A stretch of 64,000 nucleotides of DNA from Rhizobiaceae bacterium MnEN-MB40S. GTDB lineage: Bacteria > Pseudomonadota > Alphaproteobacteria > Rhizobiales > Rhizobiaceae. The notes under the pieces were generated by a model that ran no database searches, was not told the DNA's origin, and was given only the letters and a program-made list of their open reading frames with translations. The stretch is from assembly GCA_024343425.1 (NCBI GenBank), contig BRLC01000013.1, forward strand, positions 124,001-188,000, written 5' to 3'. This document shows, in pieces, positions 8,983-17,346 of the stretch. The first letter of the stretch is position 1. Each line of letters starts with the position of its first letter. The position numbers were made by a program, and so were the translations under genes.

Positions 8983-10047
8983 TCAGATACGCGGCAGATT
9001 CTCGATCAGGAATCGCCAGTCCTCGCGTTCGGCTTCATTGCTGCCGCGAAGTCCGAAGAACTGGATAATCTGCTGCTGATTTTCATTATAAGCTTCGAGA
9101 GCCGTGACATGCCCGCCTTCAACCGGTTTGCGAACAGCCCAGATATCTCTGACATGATCCAGCCTGAGATGGAGATGAAAATTCGGGTCGAGGACGTTGA
9201 TCCATGGCCCGATCTCCTTGATGTTGGTGATCTCGCCTGAATGGATTTGCGTTACGCCGGAACTTGCGACGAAACACATGACCGGCAGTCTCTCGCTCGC
9301 CGCCACTTTCATCATCGCGGCCAGCGCGCCGTTTTCCAGGCGCCAGGCGAATTCGGGCGCGGCATGGCGCAAGGCGTCGCTCCGACTGAGGCCGAAGCGC
9401 CGCAGGACGCCGTGGAATTCATGCACATCGGAAATTGCGGCCCACGCCTCGCGAAAGCCTGTCGCTTCGGCGTCGGACAAAGTCACCGTCGCCGCCGGCG
9501 CCGGTTTGGGCGAGATCGCTATCGTCTGCGACTGATCCTCGCTGCGCAGTCTTCCAACCAGCCCGTGATAGGCGTCGATATCCGAATCTGGCCGGAGATG
9601 GACCTTGTGGACGGCCTCGCCAAAGGCGTCGAAAATCTGGAGGCTGCGCGCAATTCTGTCCTCACCGGATTTCTCGACTGCGAAGGCATGGACCCAGGCC
9701 TTTTGCCTGATCCTGAGGTCGATTGCGTCTCCGACCACGATCACGCCGCGGTCGCTGACTTTCACCTTGTCGTAGACGCCTATCTTTTCGTGAACCGCCT
9801 GGTCGTTGCGGGTCAGCGCCATCACCTCGCCCAGTGATTCGAGCCCGGTCAGCAGTTCTGCGACCCGAGGTTCGATCCGGGTCGCGGCGACGCCGCACCA
9901 TGCAGCTACGCAAGCTGCTTCGGAAACGCCGAGCATTTTGGCCAGATCGCGTTCGCGCGCTTTCGGGTTGTCTTGCCGGGCCTGCCTGATATCCGCAGGC
10001 GAAAGCGTCCCCGATGCATCCTGACCGGAAGCGGGTTTGCTGCTCAT
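8983..10047 (-). CDS. hmuS: Heme utilisation protein HmuS/HemS/ChuX family
   Basis: Cytoplasmic heme-handling protein; family members bind heme and some release its iron. The 354-residue protein shows the internal duplication expected of HemS: residues 20-180 (PKARERDLAKMLGVSEAACV, then VMALTRNDQAVHEKIGVYD) and residues 190-350 (DVHEFHGVLRRFGLSRSDALR, then MCFVASSGVTQIHSGEI and LDPNFHLHLR). It lies between hemP and hmuT in one unit; hemP is only 10 bases away. Confidence 0.93.
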   Translation of the reverse strand: MSSKPASGQDASGTLSPADIRQARQDNPKARERDLAKMLGVSEAACVAAWCGVAATRIEPRVAELLTGLESLGEVMALTRNDQAVHEKIGVYDKVKVSDRGVIVVGDAIDLRIRQKAWVHAFAVEKSGEDRIARSLQIFDAFGEAVHKVHLRPDSDIDAYHGLVGRLRSEDQSQTIAISPKPAPAATVTLSDAEATGFREAWAAISDVHEFHGVLRRFGLSRSDALRHAAPEFAWRLENGALAAMMKVAASERLPVMCFVASSGVTQIHSGEITNIKEIGPWINVLDPNFHLHLRLDHVRDIWAVRKPVEGGHVTALEAYNENQQQIIQFFGLRGSNEAEREDWRFLIENLPRI

Positions 10048-10057
10048 GCCTGAGAAC

Positions 10058-10240
10058 CTATTTATTCAGGATGAGCTTTCCCTGCCGGGTAATGCGCAGA
10101 CGGTAGAGGAACTCGCCATGCTCGATGCACAGTTCACGAGATCCCTGGAACAAATCACGGCTGTCGAGGACTCGTATGCCGTTTTCCTCCGGCTTTCCGC
10201 CGTTTTCCCGGGTTTGCCTCTCTTGCGGTATCATGTTCAT
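10058..10240 (-). CDS. hemP: Hemin uptake protein HemP
   Basis: A 60-residue protein ending in GEFLYRLRITRQGKLILNK, the conserved HemP C-terminus, preceded by RVLDSRDLFQGSRELCIEHG. HemP proteins are small and often lead heme-uptake operons; in some bacteria they activate the receptor gene. Here it is the first gene of hemP-hmuSTUV and lies opposite hmuR across a promoter region with two iron-type boxes, which fits both roles. Confidence 0.9.
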   Translation of the reverse strand: MNMIPQERQTRENGGKPEENGIRVLDSRDLFQGSRELCIEHGEFLYRLRITRQGKLILNK

Positions 10241-10309
10241 GGTTATCCGATCCCTTCTTACTTGTGCAAAGCCGACGCTCGAAGCTCAGGGTGTTGCATT
10301 TTGGTAACT

Positions 10310-10324
10310 TGATTGAAAAAATCA
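10310..10324. promoter_or_regulatory. First iron-responsive (RirA IRO-type) box between hemP and hmuR
   Basis: The sequence fits TGA-N9-TCA, the rhizobial IRO box, and lies within a larger perfect dyad with arms TTGATT and AATCAA (10309-10325). It sits in the divergent hemP/hmuR promoter region. RirA, an Fe-S regulator, binds such boxes and represses iron uptake when iron is plentiful. Function is inferred from motif and place. Confidence 0.6.
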
Positions 10325-10346
10325 ACTTAGGTGTGAATGCATTAGT

Positions 10347-10361
10347 TGATATTGATTGTCA
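10347..10361. promoter_or_regulatory. Second iron-responsive (RirA IRO-type) box between hemP and hmuR
   Basis: A second TGA-N9-TCA match, extended to TTGA...TCAA (10346-10362), lies 37 bases from the first. One box per divergent promoter (hemP leftward, hmuR rightward) would explain the pair. No promoter hexamers could be assigned with confidence in the remaining sequence of this 238-base gap. Confidence 0.6.
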
Positions 10362-10478
10362 AGTTATATCGACCGACATATTGTGCGCCGCGTCAAAGAA
10401 ATCGACCTTCGGATTTAGGGCGATCCGCAAGCGAGCTCTCCAAGCCAGCAAGCATGTATTCAGTATGGAGAGAAACAT

Positions 10479-12611
10479 ATGTCTTTGGGGACACTCAAGG
10501 GTCTACGGGCTATATTATTGGGCGGGGCTGCACTTGGAGCCTATGCCTGTTCCGTTCAGGCGTGGGCGCAGGACGCATCAGCGACGGACGAAAATGAACC
10601 GACCACTTTGGTGGAGACGGTTGACGACGATCAGCAAGTCATTGTCGATGAATATACAGGCGGCATGACCGCGTTGCAGCGAATCGTCGTCGGCGCCGGC
10701 GTGGAGAAGGTCGCTATCGACACGCCGCAATCGGTGACGGTCGTCAATCAGCAAGACCTCGACAATCTGCAGGCGACGGAAATCACCGACATCGCCGACA
10801 ATGTCGTCGGCCTCAATGCGACAGGCGGCACCGGAGCGCTCGGTCAGGCCTTCAACATTCGTGGTATCGGCGCGCCTGAGTCAGGCGGAGAGGAAGGGCG
10901 CATCATCATCAATGTCGATGGCGTCAGCAAATATTTCGAGCAATACCGCATGGGCGGTCTGTTCACCGATCCTGAGCTCTACAAGCAGGTTGAAGTTCTT
11001 CGTGGTCCCGCGTCATCGACCCTGTACGGGGCCGGCGCACTGGGCGGCGTCATCAACTTCGTAACGAAGGACGCGTCGGACTTCATCGGCGAGGATCAGA
11101 ACACGGTTCTTCGTCTGAAAGGCTCCTACGAGACGAATGGCGGCGACTATCTCGGTCAGGCGATTGTCGCGCATCGCTTCAACGAGCACGCCGAAATCCT
11201 GCTGATGGGCAACTACCGCAGCACCGGCGACTACGAGACAGGAGACGGAACGGAAGTCGAGGGTCTGGAGGTCGCAGCGCCCAACGGGCTTGCGAAGGGC
11301 ACATTCACCTTCGGCGAGAACATGGAGCAGAAGCTGCGGATCTCGTATCAGCAATATACCGGGACGGCGACCGACCAGGCGTATTCGCAGACGGTCGAAC
11401 AGCCGCTGTTCGGCGATATTGATGAGCGTATCATCACCGACAAGACCGCGATCATCGCCTATGAGAATGTCGCCAGTGATAATCCCTGGCTGGATCTGAA
11501 CATTCAGTTCTCCTATTCCGACATCACCAACGAACAGTCGATGGACGGCGGCAGCGATCTCTTCAATTCGACGTTCGGATACGAGTCCTACCAGTTCAAT
11601 ATCGACAATACGTTCGAATATATCGGCGAAAATTTCGAGAACTATCTGACGATCGGCTCGCAGACGATCAAGCAGGAGCGCACCCGCGACGGCTCCGATT
11701 CCGGCACACATCCGGAAGGAACCGATTTCACCACCGGCTTCTACGCACAAAACGAATTCATTTGGGACGAGAAGCTGACCGTCATCACCGGCGCCCGCGT
11801 CGACTATCGCAAACTGACGCCTGCGATCAACGACGTCCAGCCCTTTGGCGTGCCCGACTACGACAATTGGGCCTTCTCTCCGAAGATCGCGGCGCTTTAC
11901 AAGTTCAACGAGAATTTCGGCGTGTTCGGGTCGGTCGCCCAGACGCAGAGAATTCCCACTCTGGACGAGGTCTACGACACCATCGGTTCGGATCCGTATA
12001 ACCCGCAGCACTTTGGTCTCGATGTCGAAAACTCGCTGAACTACGAAGCCGGTTTCGCCATCTCGAAATATGATCTTCTAAGGGCCGGGGATTCATTCCA
12101 GTTCAAGACGACCGGATTCTACAACGACATACAGGATCTGATCACCGACCAGGGTCGAACTGCGACGCCCCGATACGAGAATATTGACGAAGCGGAAATC
12201 TACGGTGTGGAGCTGGAGCTCGCCTACACGTCGGATCTCTTCTATTCGAACGCCGGCTATTCCGTGGTTCGCGGCAAGAATCTGACCACCGGCGGCTATC
12301 TCAATGATGTCGCGCCGGACGAATTCTTCTTCACCATCGGAAAGAGCATGCCGGAATATGGCATCGACTTCGGATGGACGAGCCGCTTCGTGGCCGCCCA
12401 GGACGAAGTCGATGCCCGTGATCCGTCGGAAGCGTTCAACGTCCACGACATCTATCTGAACTGGATACCCCAGGACGGGCCGATGTATGGCTGGGAAGCC
12501 CGCTTCCGGGTCGACAACATTTTCAACGAGCAGTACCAGGAATATCTGGAAGGCTTCCCGAGCAAGGGGCGGACCTTCAAGGTTTCGCTCGTCAAGCAGT
12601 TCGGCTGGTAG
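10479..12611 (+). CDS. hmuR: TonB-dependent heme/hemoglobin receptor
   Basis: Outer-membrane active transporter for heme, 710 residues. It has a signal peptide (cleavage near VQAWAQ), a TonB-box-like segment before the plug, a plug domain (TPQSVTVVNQQDLDNLQATEITDIADNV, split here as two runs; then VEVLRGPASSTLYGAGALGGVINFVTK) and a 22-strand-type barrel ending in the terminal aromatic FGW. The hemoglobin/heme receptor family region is visible as FGVFGSVAQTQRIPTLDEVYD. It is divergent from hemP-hmuSTUV, and the TonB complex genes follow downstream. Iron-boxes at 10310 and 10347 precede it. Confidence 0.93.
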   Translation: MSLGTLKGLRAILLGGAALGAYACSVQAWAQDASATDENEPTTLVETVDDDQQVIVDEYTGGMTALQRIVVGAGVEKVAIDTPQSVTVVNQQDLDNLQATEITDIADNVVGLNATGGTGALGQAFNIRGIGAPESGGEEGRIIINVDGVSKYFEQYRMGGLFTDPELYKQVEVLRGPASSTLYGAGALGGVINFVTKDASDFIGEDQNTVLRLKGSYETNGGDYLGQAIVAHRFNEHAEILLMGNYRSTGDYETGDGTEVEGLEVAAPNGLAKGTFTFGENMEQKLRISYQQYTGTATDQAYSQTVEQPLFGDIDERIITDKTAIIAYENVASDNPWLDLNIQFSYSDITNEQSMDGGSDLFNSTFGYESYQFNIDNTFEYIGENFENYLTIGSQTIKQERTRDGSDSGTHPEGTDFTTGFYAQNEFIWDEKLTVITGARVDYRKLTPAINDVQPFGVPDYDNWAFSPKIAALYKFNENFGVFGSVAQTQRIPTLDEVYDTIGSDPYNPQHFGLDVENSLNYEAGFAISKYDLLRAGDSFQFKTTGFYNDIQDLITDQGRTATPRYENIDEAEIYGVELELAYTSDLFYSNAGYSVVRGKNLTTGGYLNDVAPDEFFFTIGKSMPEYGIDFGWTSRFVAAQDEVDARDPSEAFNVHDIYLNWIPQDGPMYGWEARFRVDNIFNEQYQEYLEGFPSKGRTFKVSLVKQFGW

Positions 12612-12625
12612 ACCGTCAAACAGCA

Positions 12626-12652
12626 GGTCCGTGGCCCTACCAGCCACGGATC
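12626..12652 (+). terminator. Hairpin behind hmuR
   Basis: Arms TCCGTGGC (12628-12635) and GCCACGGA (12643-12650) are perfect with a 7-base loop, and weak pairs extend the stem. It stands 15 bases after the hmuR stop. No T-run follows, so it may be an mRNA 3' stem or an attenuator rather than a full intrinsic terminator. Confidence 0.5.
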
Positions 12653-12715
12653 CCCCGCGGCGTGTGAAGTTCTCATGACGAGCGGAATGTTGGCGCAAAT
12701 AATCAGGATTCTTCC

Positions 12716-12744
12716 TTGACCCGAATTTGTAAACGTGATGAATA
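12716..12744 (+). promoter_or_regulatory. Candidate promoter for the exb-tonB unit
   Basis: TTGACC (12716-12721), a 17-base spacer and TGAATA (12739-12744) resemble a sigma-70 type promoter in the 206-base gap after hmuR and its hairpin. The -10 is a weak match. No TGA-N9-TCA box was found here. Confidence 0.35.
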
Positions 12745-12817
12745 ATGGACGAAAATTGTCATGTTTTTACGTGGCAAGCTGACGGTTGCATCAACAGTTC
12801 TGCGGTCTGAAATCACC

Positions 12818-13267
12818 ATGAGAAACCCTATCTTCCGGAAATTCCTGGCGCCTATGGCGTCGGCTGTCATGTTGGCGACTGCGGCTCTGCCTGCGGGCGC
12901 TCAGGACGCGGCGGACGACTCCAGCATCACTCTTGAACTCAACAATCTTTCGCCGAGCGAAGCGGGATGCCTTGTCACGTTCATGGTGAGAAACAGTCTC
13001 GACGCTGCTCTCGATCAACTGGCCTATGAGGTCGTTCTTTTCAACGGCAAAGGCCTTGTGGACCGCATGATCGTGCTCGACTTCAGTCCGCTCGTGCAAA
13101 ACAAGACACGGGTTCGCCAGTTCGATCTGGACGGGATTTCCTGTCCTGACGTGTCGCGGGTGCTGATCAATGACGCCGCGTCCTGCGCGGGCCAGGACGT
13201 CGCAGACGGAACCTGTATTCGGGCGCTCGAAACGACGACCCGGACCGAAATAGAATTCGGTAGCTGA
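12818..13267 (+). CDS. Secreted small protein of the heme/TonB locus, function unknown
   Basis: A 149-residue protein with a clear Sec signal peptide (MRNPIFRKFLAPMASAVMLA, cleavage near AGAQD). The mature part holds four cysteines (in GCLVTF, ISCPDV, ASCAGQ and GTCIRA) that could form two disulfides in the periplasm, and looks beta-rich. An in-frame ATG at 12761 would add 19 residues before the signal peptide and is less likely. It lies between hmuR and exbB in the same direction, so a role in the TonB system or heme transfer in the periplasm is reasonable, but I do not recognise a named function. Confidence 0.75.
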   Translation: MRNPIFRKFLAPMASAVMLATAALPAGAQDAADDSSITLELNNLSPSEAGCLVTFMVRNSLDAALDQLAYEVVLFNGKGLVDRMIVLDFSPLVQNKTRVRQFDLDGISCPDVSRVLINDAASCAGQDVADGTCIRALETTTRTEIEFGS

Positions 13268-13352
13268 TCCCGGGGCGTAGACGCCTCGCAGAATGACCAT
13301 AAAGAGTTGAAAGGGCGGGCGGATCACCCAAGCGTGGCGCCCGCATCAAGCA

Positions 13353-14069
13353 ATGACAGATTTCTCCAGCTTGTTTAATGAGCTGTTCGCGACGGCCTCG
13401 TCGCTGGTTGAACTGGGCGGTCCGGTTGTCGCAATATTGCTGGGGCTGTCGGTAATTGCGCTGGCGCTGATAATCCTCAAATTCACCCAGTTCATCTATT
13501 CAGGGGTTGGCTCGCGGAAGACCGCCCGCAAGGCGATGTATCTGTGGACGCACGGAAAATCGGACGAAGCCCTGGCGCTCCTGAGAGGAGACAGATCAGC
13601 AGTCGGCGCTGTCATGCTCACCGCAATGCGACTGGGCGCGGACAGGCGCATTTCGAAATCCGTGATCGAAGAAGAAGTTGGGCGCATTGCGCTTTCGCGC
13701 CTCTATGGCTTGCAGCGCGGGTTCCGCGCGCTTGACGCGATCGCACAGATCGCTCCGCTGCTCGGGCTCTTCGGCACGGTTCTCGGCATGATCGAGGCGT
13801 TCCAGACGTTGCAGAGCGCCGGCAACGCCGTCGATCCATCGATTTTGGCCGGCGGCATCTGGGTGGCGCTGCTGACGACCGCGGCCGGTCTTGCGGTCGC
13901 AATGCCGGTATCCTTGATTCTGACATGGTTCGAAAGCCGGGTGGAGAACGAGCGTGTCGCGATTGAGACGATGGCGACCCAACTTATGGCGGAACAGCAG
14001 ATCAGGGTAGCCAGCCTGGAGGACGAATCCATCGTCGATTTTTCCGGACGGCAGAGCCATGCAGTTTAG
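13353..14069 (+). CDS. exbB: Biopolymer transport protein ExbB (MotA/TolQ/ExbB family)
   Basis: Proton-channel subunit of the TonB energising complex in the inner membrane, 238 residues. Three membrane segments are visible: residues 20-45, then the conserved pair starting LDAIAQIAPLLGLFGTVLGM and ILAGGIWVALLTTAAGLAVA. It overlaps exbD by 11 bases. With exbD (two copies) and tonB it forms a complete complex serving the adjacent heme receptor. Confidence 0.95.
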   Translation: MTDFSSLFNELFATASSLVELGGPVVAILLGLSVIALALIILKFTQFIYSGVGSRKTARKAMYLWTHGKSDEALALLRGDRSAVGAVMLTAMRLGADRRISKSVIEEEVGRIALSRLYGLQRGFRALDAIAQIAPLLGLFGTVLGMIEAFQTLQSAGNAVDPSILAGGIWVALLTTAAGLAVAMPVSLILTWFESRVENERVAIETMATQLMAEQQIRVASLEDESIVDFSGRQSHAV

Positions 14070-14448
14070 CAGGGTAGCAGTCAAGAGACGCAGACTGTCC
14101 CTGACATCGCTTATCGATGTTATCTTCCTCCTGCTGCTTTTTTTCATGCTGTCATCGACATTCACGCGCTTCTCCGAGGTTGACATCGTTGCGGGACGAG
14201 CGGGCCAGCAGGTCTCCGCATCCAAAATGCCCGATGTTTTCATCAGGCTTGGCAAAGACAATTCCTGGAAGGTGAACGGAGCGGAGCTTCCGCAGGAAGT
14301 CGCCGTGACGGAATTGCAGCGTCTCGAGCAGGCCGGCGCGAAGACAGCTGTCATCGTCGTGAGGGAGGACGTCACATCCCAGGAACTTGTCGATGCGCTG
14401 GAACTTCTGGCCAAGAATTTGAAACTGAACGTTTCGGTGGCAGGGTAA
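14059..14448 (+). CDS. exbD: Biopolymer transport protein ExbD, first copy
   Basis: 129 residues: a short cytoplasmic tail, one membrane helix with the essential Asp in SLTSLIDVIFLLLLFFMLSS, then a periplasmic domain. The Asp is the proton-path residue of ExbD/TolR. It overlaps exbB at its start and is followed directly by a second exbD-like gene. Confidence 0.93.
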   Translation: MQFSRVAVKRRRLSLTSLIDVIFLLLLFFMLSSTFTRFSEVDIVAGRAGQQVSASKMPDVFIRLGKDNSWKVNGAELPQEVAVTELQRLEQAGAKTAVIVVREDVTSQELVDALELLAKNLKLNVSVAG

Positions 14449-14452
14449 CTTG

Positions 14453-14860
14453 ATGCTGAGATTGCCGCGACCAGCCGAAAAGCCTCCTAAAGAGAACACG
14501 ATCGCACTGATCAATATCGTGTTTCTCATGCTGATCTTTTTCCTGATCGCAGGCACGCTTGCTCCGCCTATGGAGGACATCGATCTCATCGAGACGTCCG
14601 ATTCACGCCCTGTAGAGCCGCCGCGCGCCCTGTTCATCACCGCAGAGGCGGAACTCATTTATGAGGGCAAGACGATCACGGTCGAGAATTATATGGCAAG
14701 GCTGAAAGATGCGGGCGCCGCTGTGGACGAAACCGGCCTGCACGCCCAAATCGCCGCCGACAGCACGCTGCCGGCGATCCAGCTTATTGATGCGATCGAT
14801 CGTCTTCGCGCCGCCGGGGCCGGCAAGATAACCGTGATTACGGAAAGGAAGATGAATTGA
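14453..14860 (+). CDS. exbD2: Biopolymer transport protein ExbD, second copy
   Basis: 135 residues with the ExbD plan, but the membrane helix reads ALINIVFLMLIFFLIAGTLA: the position held by the conserved Asp in the first copy (LIDVIF) is Asn here (LINIVF). This would remove the protonatable residue. It starts 4 bases after the first copy (a TTG precedes the ATG) and overlaps tonB at its end. Pairs of ExbD paralogues are known; loss of the Asp in one suggests a heteromeric complex in which only one copy carries protons. Confidence 0.88.
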   Translation: MLRLPRPAEKPPKENTIALINIVFLMLIFFLIAGTLAPPMEDIDLIETSDSRPVEPPRALFITAEAELIYEGKTITVENYMARLKDAGAAVDETGLHAQIAADSTLPAIQLIDAIDRLRAAGAGKITVITERKMN

Positions 14861-16236
14861 CATTGCGCTGGTGGCATTTTGCTCTGGCTCTTGTGGTGTC
14901 GCTGACGATTCACGGCATGGTGGATGTCGCCATGCAGGACAATGATGAACCGATCCTCGAAGCTGGTGTGAGCAATGCCGCCATGGTGTTCGTGAGCGAT
15001 GTCCAGTTTGACGCCCTGGCGGAAGGCGAGGAGGTGGAGGAGGTCGTCGAGGAGACCGCAGATCAGGCTGTCCAGCAGAACCCGCAGCCGGTGCAGTCCG
15101 CCAAGGTCGCCCCTGTCGCAACGGCCAATACCGCGCGGCCTGTTGAAAGCGTTGCCCCCGTCGCCCCGTCTCAAACGGCGCCGTCGCCGGCCCAGGCGCG
15201 CACCATAGCAATTCCGCAAAGTGAAACCGCATCGCCGCTGCTTGCCGCAAGCGAGGTGGACAATGAGACGGCGCCGGCCGATCTCGCAGAACAGATCACT
15301 CAAACCGAGTCGCAGCGCCCCGATGCGGAACAACCGGCGGAAGTGACGGAAAAGCCTGTCGAGGATATGACGCCGCCGCCGGAGACCCGGAAGGTGGAAG
15401 CCCGGACGACGGAGCGCCTTCAGGAACGCGCAGCTTCAGAGATGGTCGAAAAGAAGGCGCCTGCTGAACAGGTCGAACAGAAGACCTCCGTTGAACAGCA
15501 ACAGAATGCGTCCGCTGAACCCGTTGAGCAGAAGGTTTCGGTTGAACAGGAACAGGAGACACCTGTCGAGCAAGCCGAGCAACAGCCCCCCGAGGAGGCG
15601 GTGGAGTCACTTCAGGCGAAAATTGTGAAACAGCAGAGTTCCGTAAAGCCGGTGGAGGTTGCGAGCGTCGATCCCGTCGAGCGCGAAGCTCCGGAAGTGC
15701 TGCAGCCGGAACGCAGCGAAACGCATGAAAACGTCACCGAGATCCCGGTGCCCAGGGAAATGCCCGAGGAGGTCAAGCAACGCCGCGAAGAAGTCGCGGC
15801 TGCCGCCGCGGCGCGACCGGACCCTCCCAAGAAGGTGACGAAGCCAACCCGCAAGAAGAGCGGAAAGAGCGGAACGAACACCGCGAACGCCCGCAAGGGT
15901 CAAAAGGTGACTGGCGAAGACCGCGCCGGTAAAAACCTGGGGCCATCGGGCAATGCGGCGATCGCCAATTATGCGGGAAAGGTTCGCAGAAAGATCCAGC
16001 GAAGCGTCAGGATGCCCCGCAACGTTTCTCGAAGATCTGTCGTCACGGTGCGCTTCAGCGTTACCTCCAGTGGTGGGCTGGCGTCAGTCAGGATCGTTCG
16101 CGGGTCGGGATCAAGTGAAATCGACGCCCGCGCGCTGGATGCGGTCAGGCGGGCTGCGCCGTTTCCGAAGTTCCCACCGGGGACCAATCGCAACAGTTGG
16201 CAGTTTACGGTTCCACTCGAGTTCAGACCGCGTTGA
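14857..16236 (+). CDS. tonB: TonB energy transducer, long linker
   Basis: 459 residues, long for TonB. An N-terminal membrane helix (WWHFALALVVSLTIHGMVD, with a His in the helix) is followed by a very long Glu/Pro/Gln/Val-rich periplasmic linker (residues 60-340, many VEQ and PVE repeats) and a Lys-rich stretch. The C-terminal TonB domain begins near residue 365 (YAGKVRRKIQRSVRMPR) and contains VTVRFSVTSSGGLASVRIVRGSGS. The TTG start overlaps the exbD2 stop (TTGA), indicating coupling. The linker would span the periplasm to reach the heme receptor. Confidence 0.93.
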   Translation: MTLRWWHFALALVVSLTIHGMVDVAMQDNDEPILEAGVSNAAMVFVSDVQFDALAEGEEVEEVVEETADQAVQQNPQPVQSAKVAPVATANTARPVESVAPVAPSQTAPSPAQARTIAIPQSETASPLLAASEVDNETAPADLAEQITQTESQRPDAEQPAEVTEKPVEDMTPPPETRKVEARTTERLQERAASEMVEKKAPAEQVEQKTSVEQQQNASAEPVEQKVSVEQEQETPVEQAEQQPPEEAVESLQAKIVKQQSSVKPVEVASVDPVEREAPEVLQPERSETHENVTEIPVPREMPEEVKQRREEVAAAAAARPDPPKKVTKPTRKKSGKSGTNTANARKGQKVTGEDRAGKNLGPSGNAAIANYAGKVRRKIQRSVRMPRNVSRRSVVTVRFSVTSSGGLASVRIVRGSGSSEIDARALDAVRRAAPFPKFPPGTNRNSWQFTVPLEFRPR

Positions 16237-16259
16237 GCAGGTGTACAAGGAGTAGTGTG

Positions 16260-16607
16260 ATGTATGTCGTAATGAATCGGTTCAGGGTGAAAACGGGCTC
16301 TGAAAAAGCATTTGAAGATGTCTGGCGAAACCGCGAAAGCAGGCTTGATGAACTGGAGGGATTCATCGAATTTCAGTTGCTTCGCGGACCGTTCAACGAG
16401 GAAGGCGGCTACACCCTGTTTGCTTCCCATACGCTGTGGGAAAGCCGGGACAACTTCATCGCCTGGACCCGGTCCGAACAGTTTCGCCAATCGCACGCCA
16501 ATGCCGGCCAGACCAAAGTATCCTATCTGGGCCACCCGGAACTCGAGACATTTGAGACAGTTGAAGGCACATGGCTGAAATCTGCGCCAGCAAGCGCCAG
16601 GGCGTAA
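16260..16607 (+). CDS. Antibiotic-biosynthesis-monooxygenase-fold protein, probable heme-degrading monooxygenase
   Basis: 115 residues with the ABM ferredoxin-like fold: FRVKTGSEKAFEDVWRNRES, then GFIEFQLLRGPFN and TLWESRDNFIAWTRSEQFR. IsdG/HmuD-type enzymes of this fold open the heme ring and release iron. The ATG at 16260 is chosen because AAGGAG lies at 16247-16252. It is the last gene behind tonB, 23 bases away, so heme breakdown in the cytoplasm is a natural role. The catalytic triad of IsdG (Asn, Trp, His) is only partly matched by eye (W in LWES), so the activity is inferred. Confidence 0.75.
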   Translation: MYVVMNRFRVKTGSEKAFEDVWRNRESRLDELEGFIEFQLLRGPFNEEGGYTLFASHTLWESRDNFIAWTRSEQFRQSHANAGQTKVSYLGHPELETFETVEGTWLKSAPASARA

Positions 16608-17034
16608 ATTGATCGGCAAAGACGGATAAACCGCATGCGGGTTTGGAACGTGATTCCACCGGGCATGCGCGATCGGGCGTTCTGCAGGCCTTGGTAACGA
16701 AAATTTCAACAGATTTTTTCGGCGAAAATCGGTGAGACAAAACCGCGCGATTTGAGCCAGGTATATAATATTATTGAGGTTTTCACTCTAGATTTCGACG
16801 CCGCGGAGCCGATGATAACCTGTTTTTTCAGGTTCAGATTCATCAAACCCGGATTGCGCTGAAGGCATGCGCCGCTGGTTCAAATCAACTTAGAATTAGA
16901 ATTATTCTAAATTATTGTTTTTACAGAATAATTCGACATTTAGCATTGACAATTCTTTGCGTGATTATCATTTTTCTTTGCGAAGGCGAGGCTAGGGCTT
17001 CATTGCCTGACCCAGCAGAAATGTACGAACGAGT
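16608..17034. other. 427-base gap with iron-type regulatory sequence
   Basis: No gene was found. The left part holds an imperfect hairpin (16628-16644, arms AAACC and GGTTT) that could end the tonB transcript. The right half is strongly AT-rich compared with the flanks and contains the Irr-type box listed separately, upstream of bfd. Confidence 0.6.
16896..16910. promoter_or_regulatory. Irr-type iron control element upstream of bfd-bfr
   Basis: A perfect 15-base dyad, TTAGAA-TTA-TTCTAA, matches the rhizobial iron control element core. A further TTAGAA stands immediately left (16890-16895), making a tandem. It lies about 125 bases before bfd. In Rhizobiales, Irr represses iron storage genes under iron limitation through such boxes, which fits bacterioferritin downstream. 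Confidence 0.7.
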
Positions 17035-17346
17035 ATGATTACCTGTCACTGCAACATCATTACTGAACGTGAAATCGAAGAGACGGTTTGGCGACTTCTC
17101 GACGAGGATTGCTGGCAATTGATAGTTCCGATCAAGGTCTACCGGGCTCTCGAGAAGCGCGGTAAGTGTTGCCGGTGCTTCCCCAATGTGGTTGATATCA
17201 TCATCCGGACGACCGAGCAGTATCATGCGCACGCCCAGAACAGCGGCGCGGATCTGATTGTGTTCCGGGAGAAACTGATCAGATTGCGCAATCACTATTT
17301 GGGAGAATTCAATGCAGGGCCACGAAAAGGTAATCGAGCGGCTTAA
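17035..17346 (+). CDS. bfd: Bacterioferritin-associated ferredoxin
   Basis: 103 residues. The first 55 are Bfd-like: [18 protein letters not shown] (CxC) and [14 protein letters not shown] (second Cys pair), ligands for a [2Fe-2S] cluster that delivers electrons to bacterioferritin for iron release. The extra C-terminal 45 residues are longer than the classic 64-residue Bfd and overlap the bfr start by 35 bases. It is coupled to bfr. Confidence 0.88.
   Translation: MITCHCNIITEREIEETVWRLLDEDCWQLIVPIKVYRALEKRGKCCRCFPNVVDIIIRTTEQYHAHAQNSGADLIVFREKLIRLRNHYLGEFNAGPRKGNRAA

Noticed and set aside
16628..16644. Imperfect hairpin after the monooxygenase gene as a terminator
   Set aside because: The arms are short and imperfect and no T-run follows, so it is mentioned only within the gap description.
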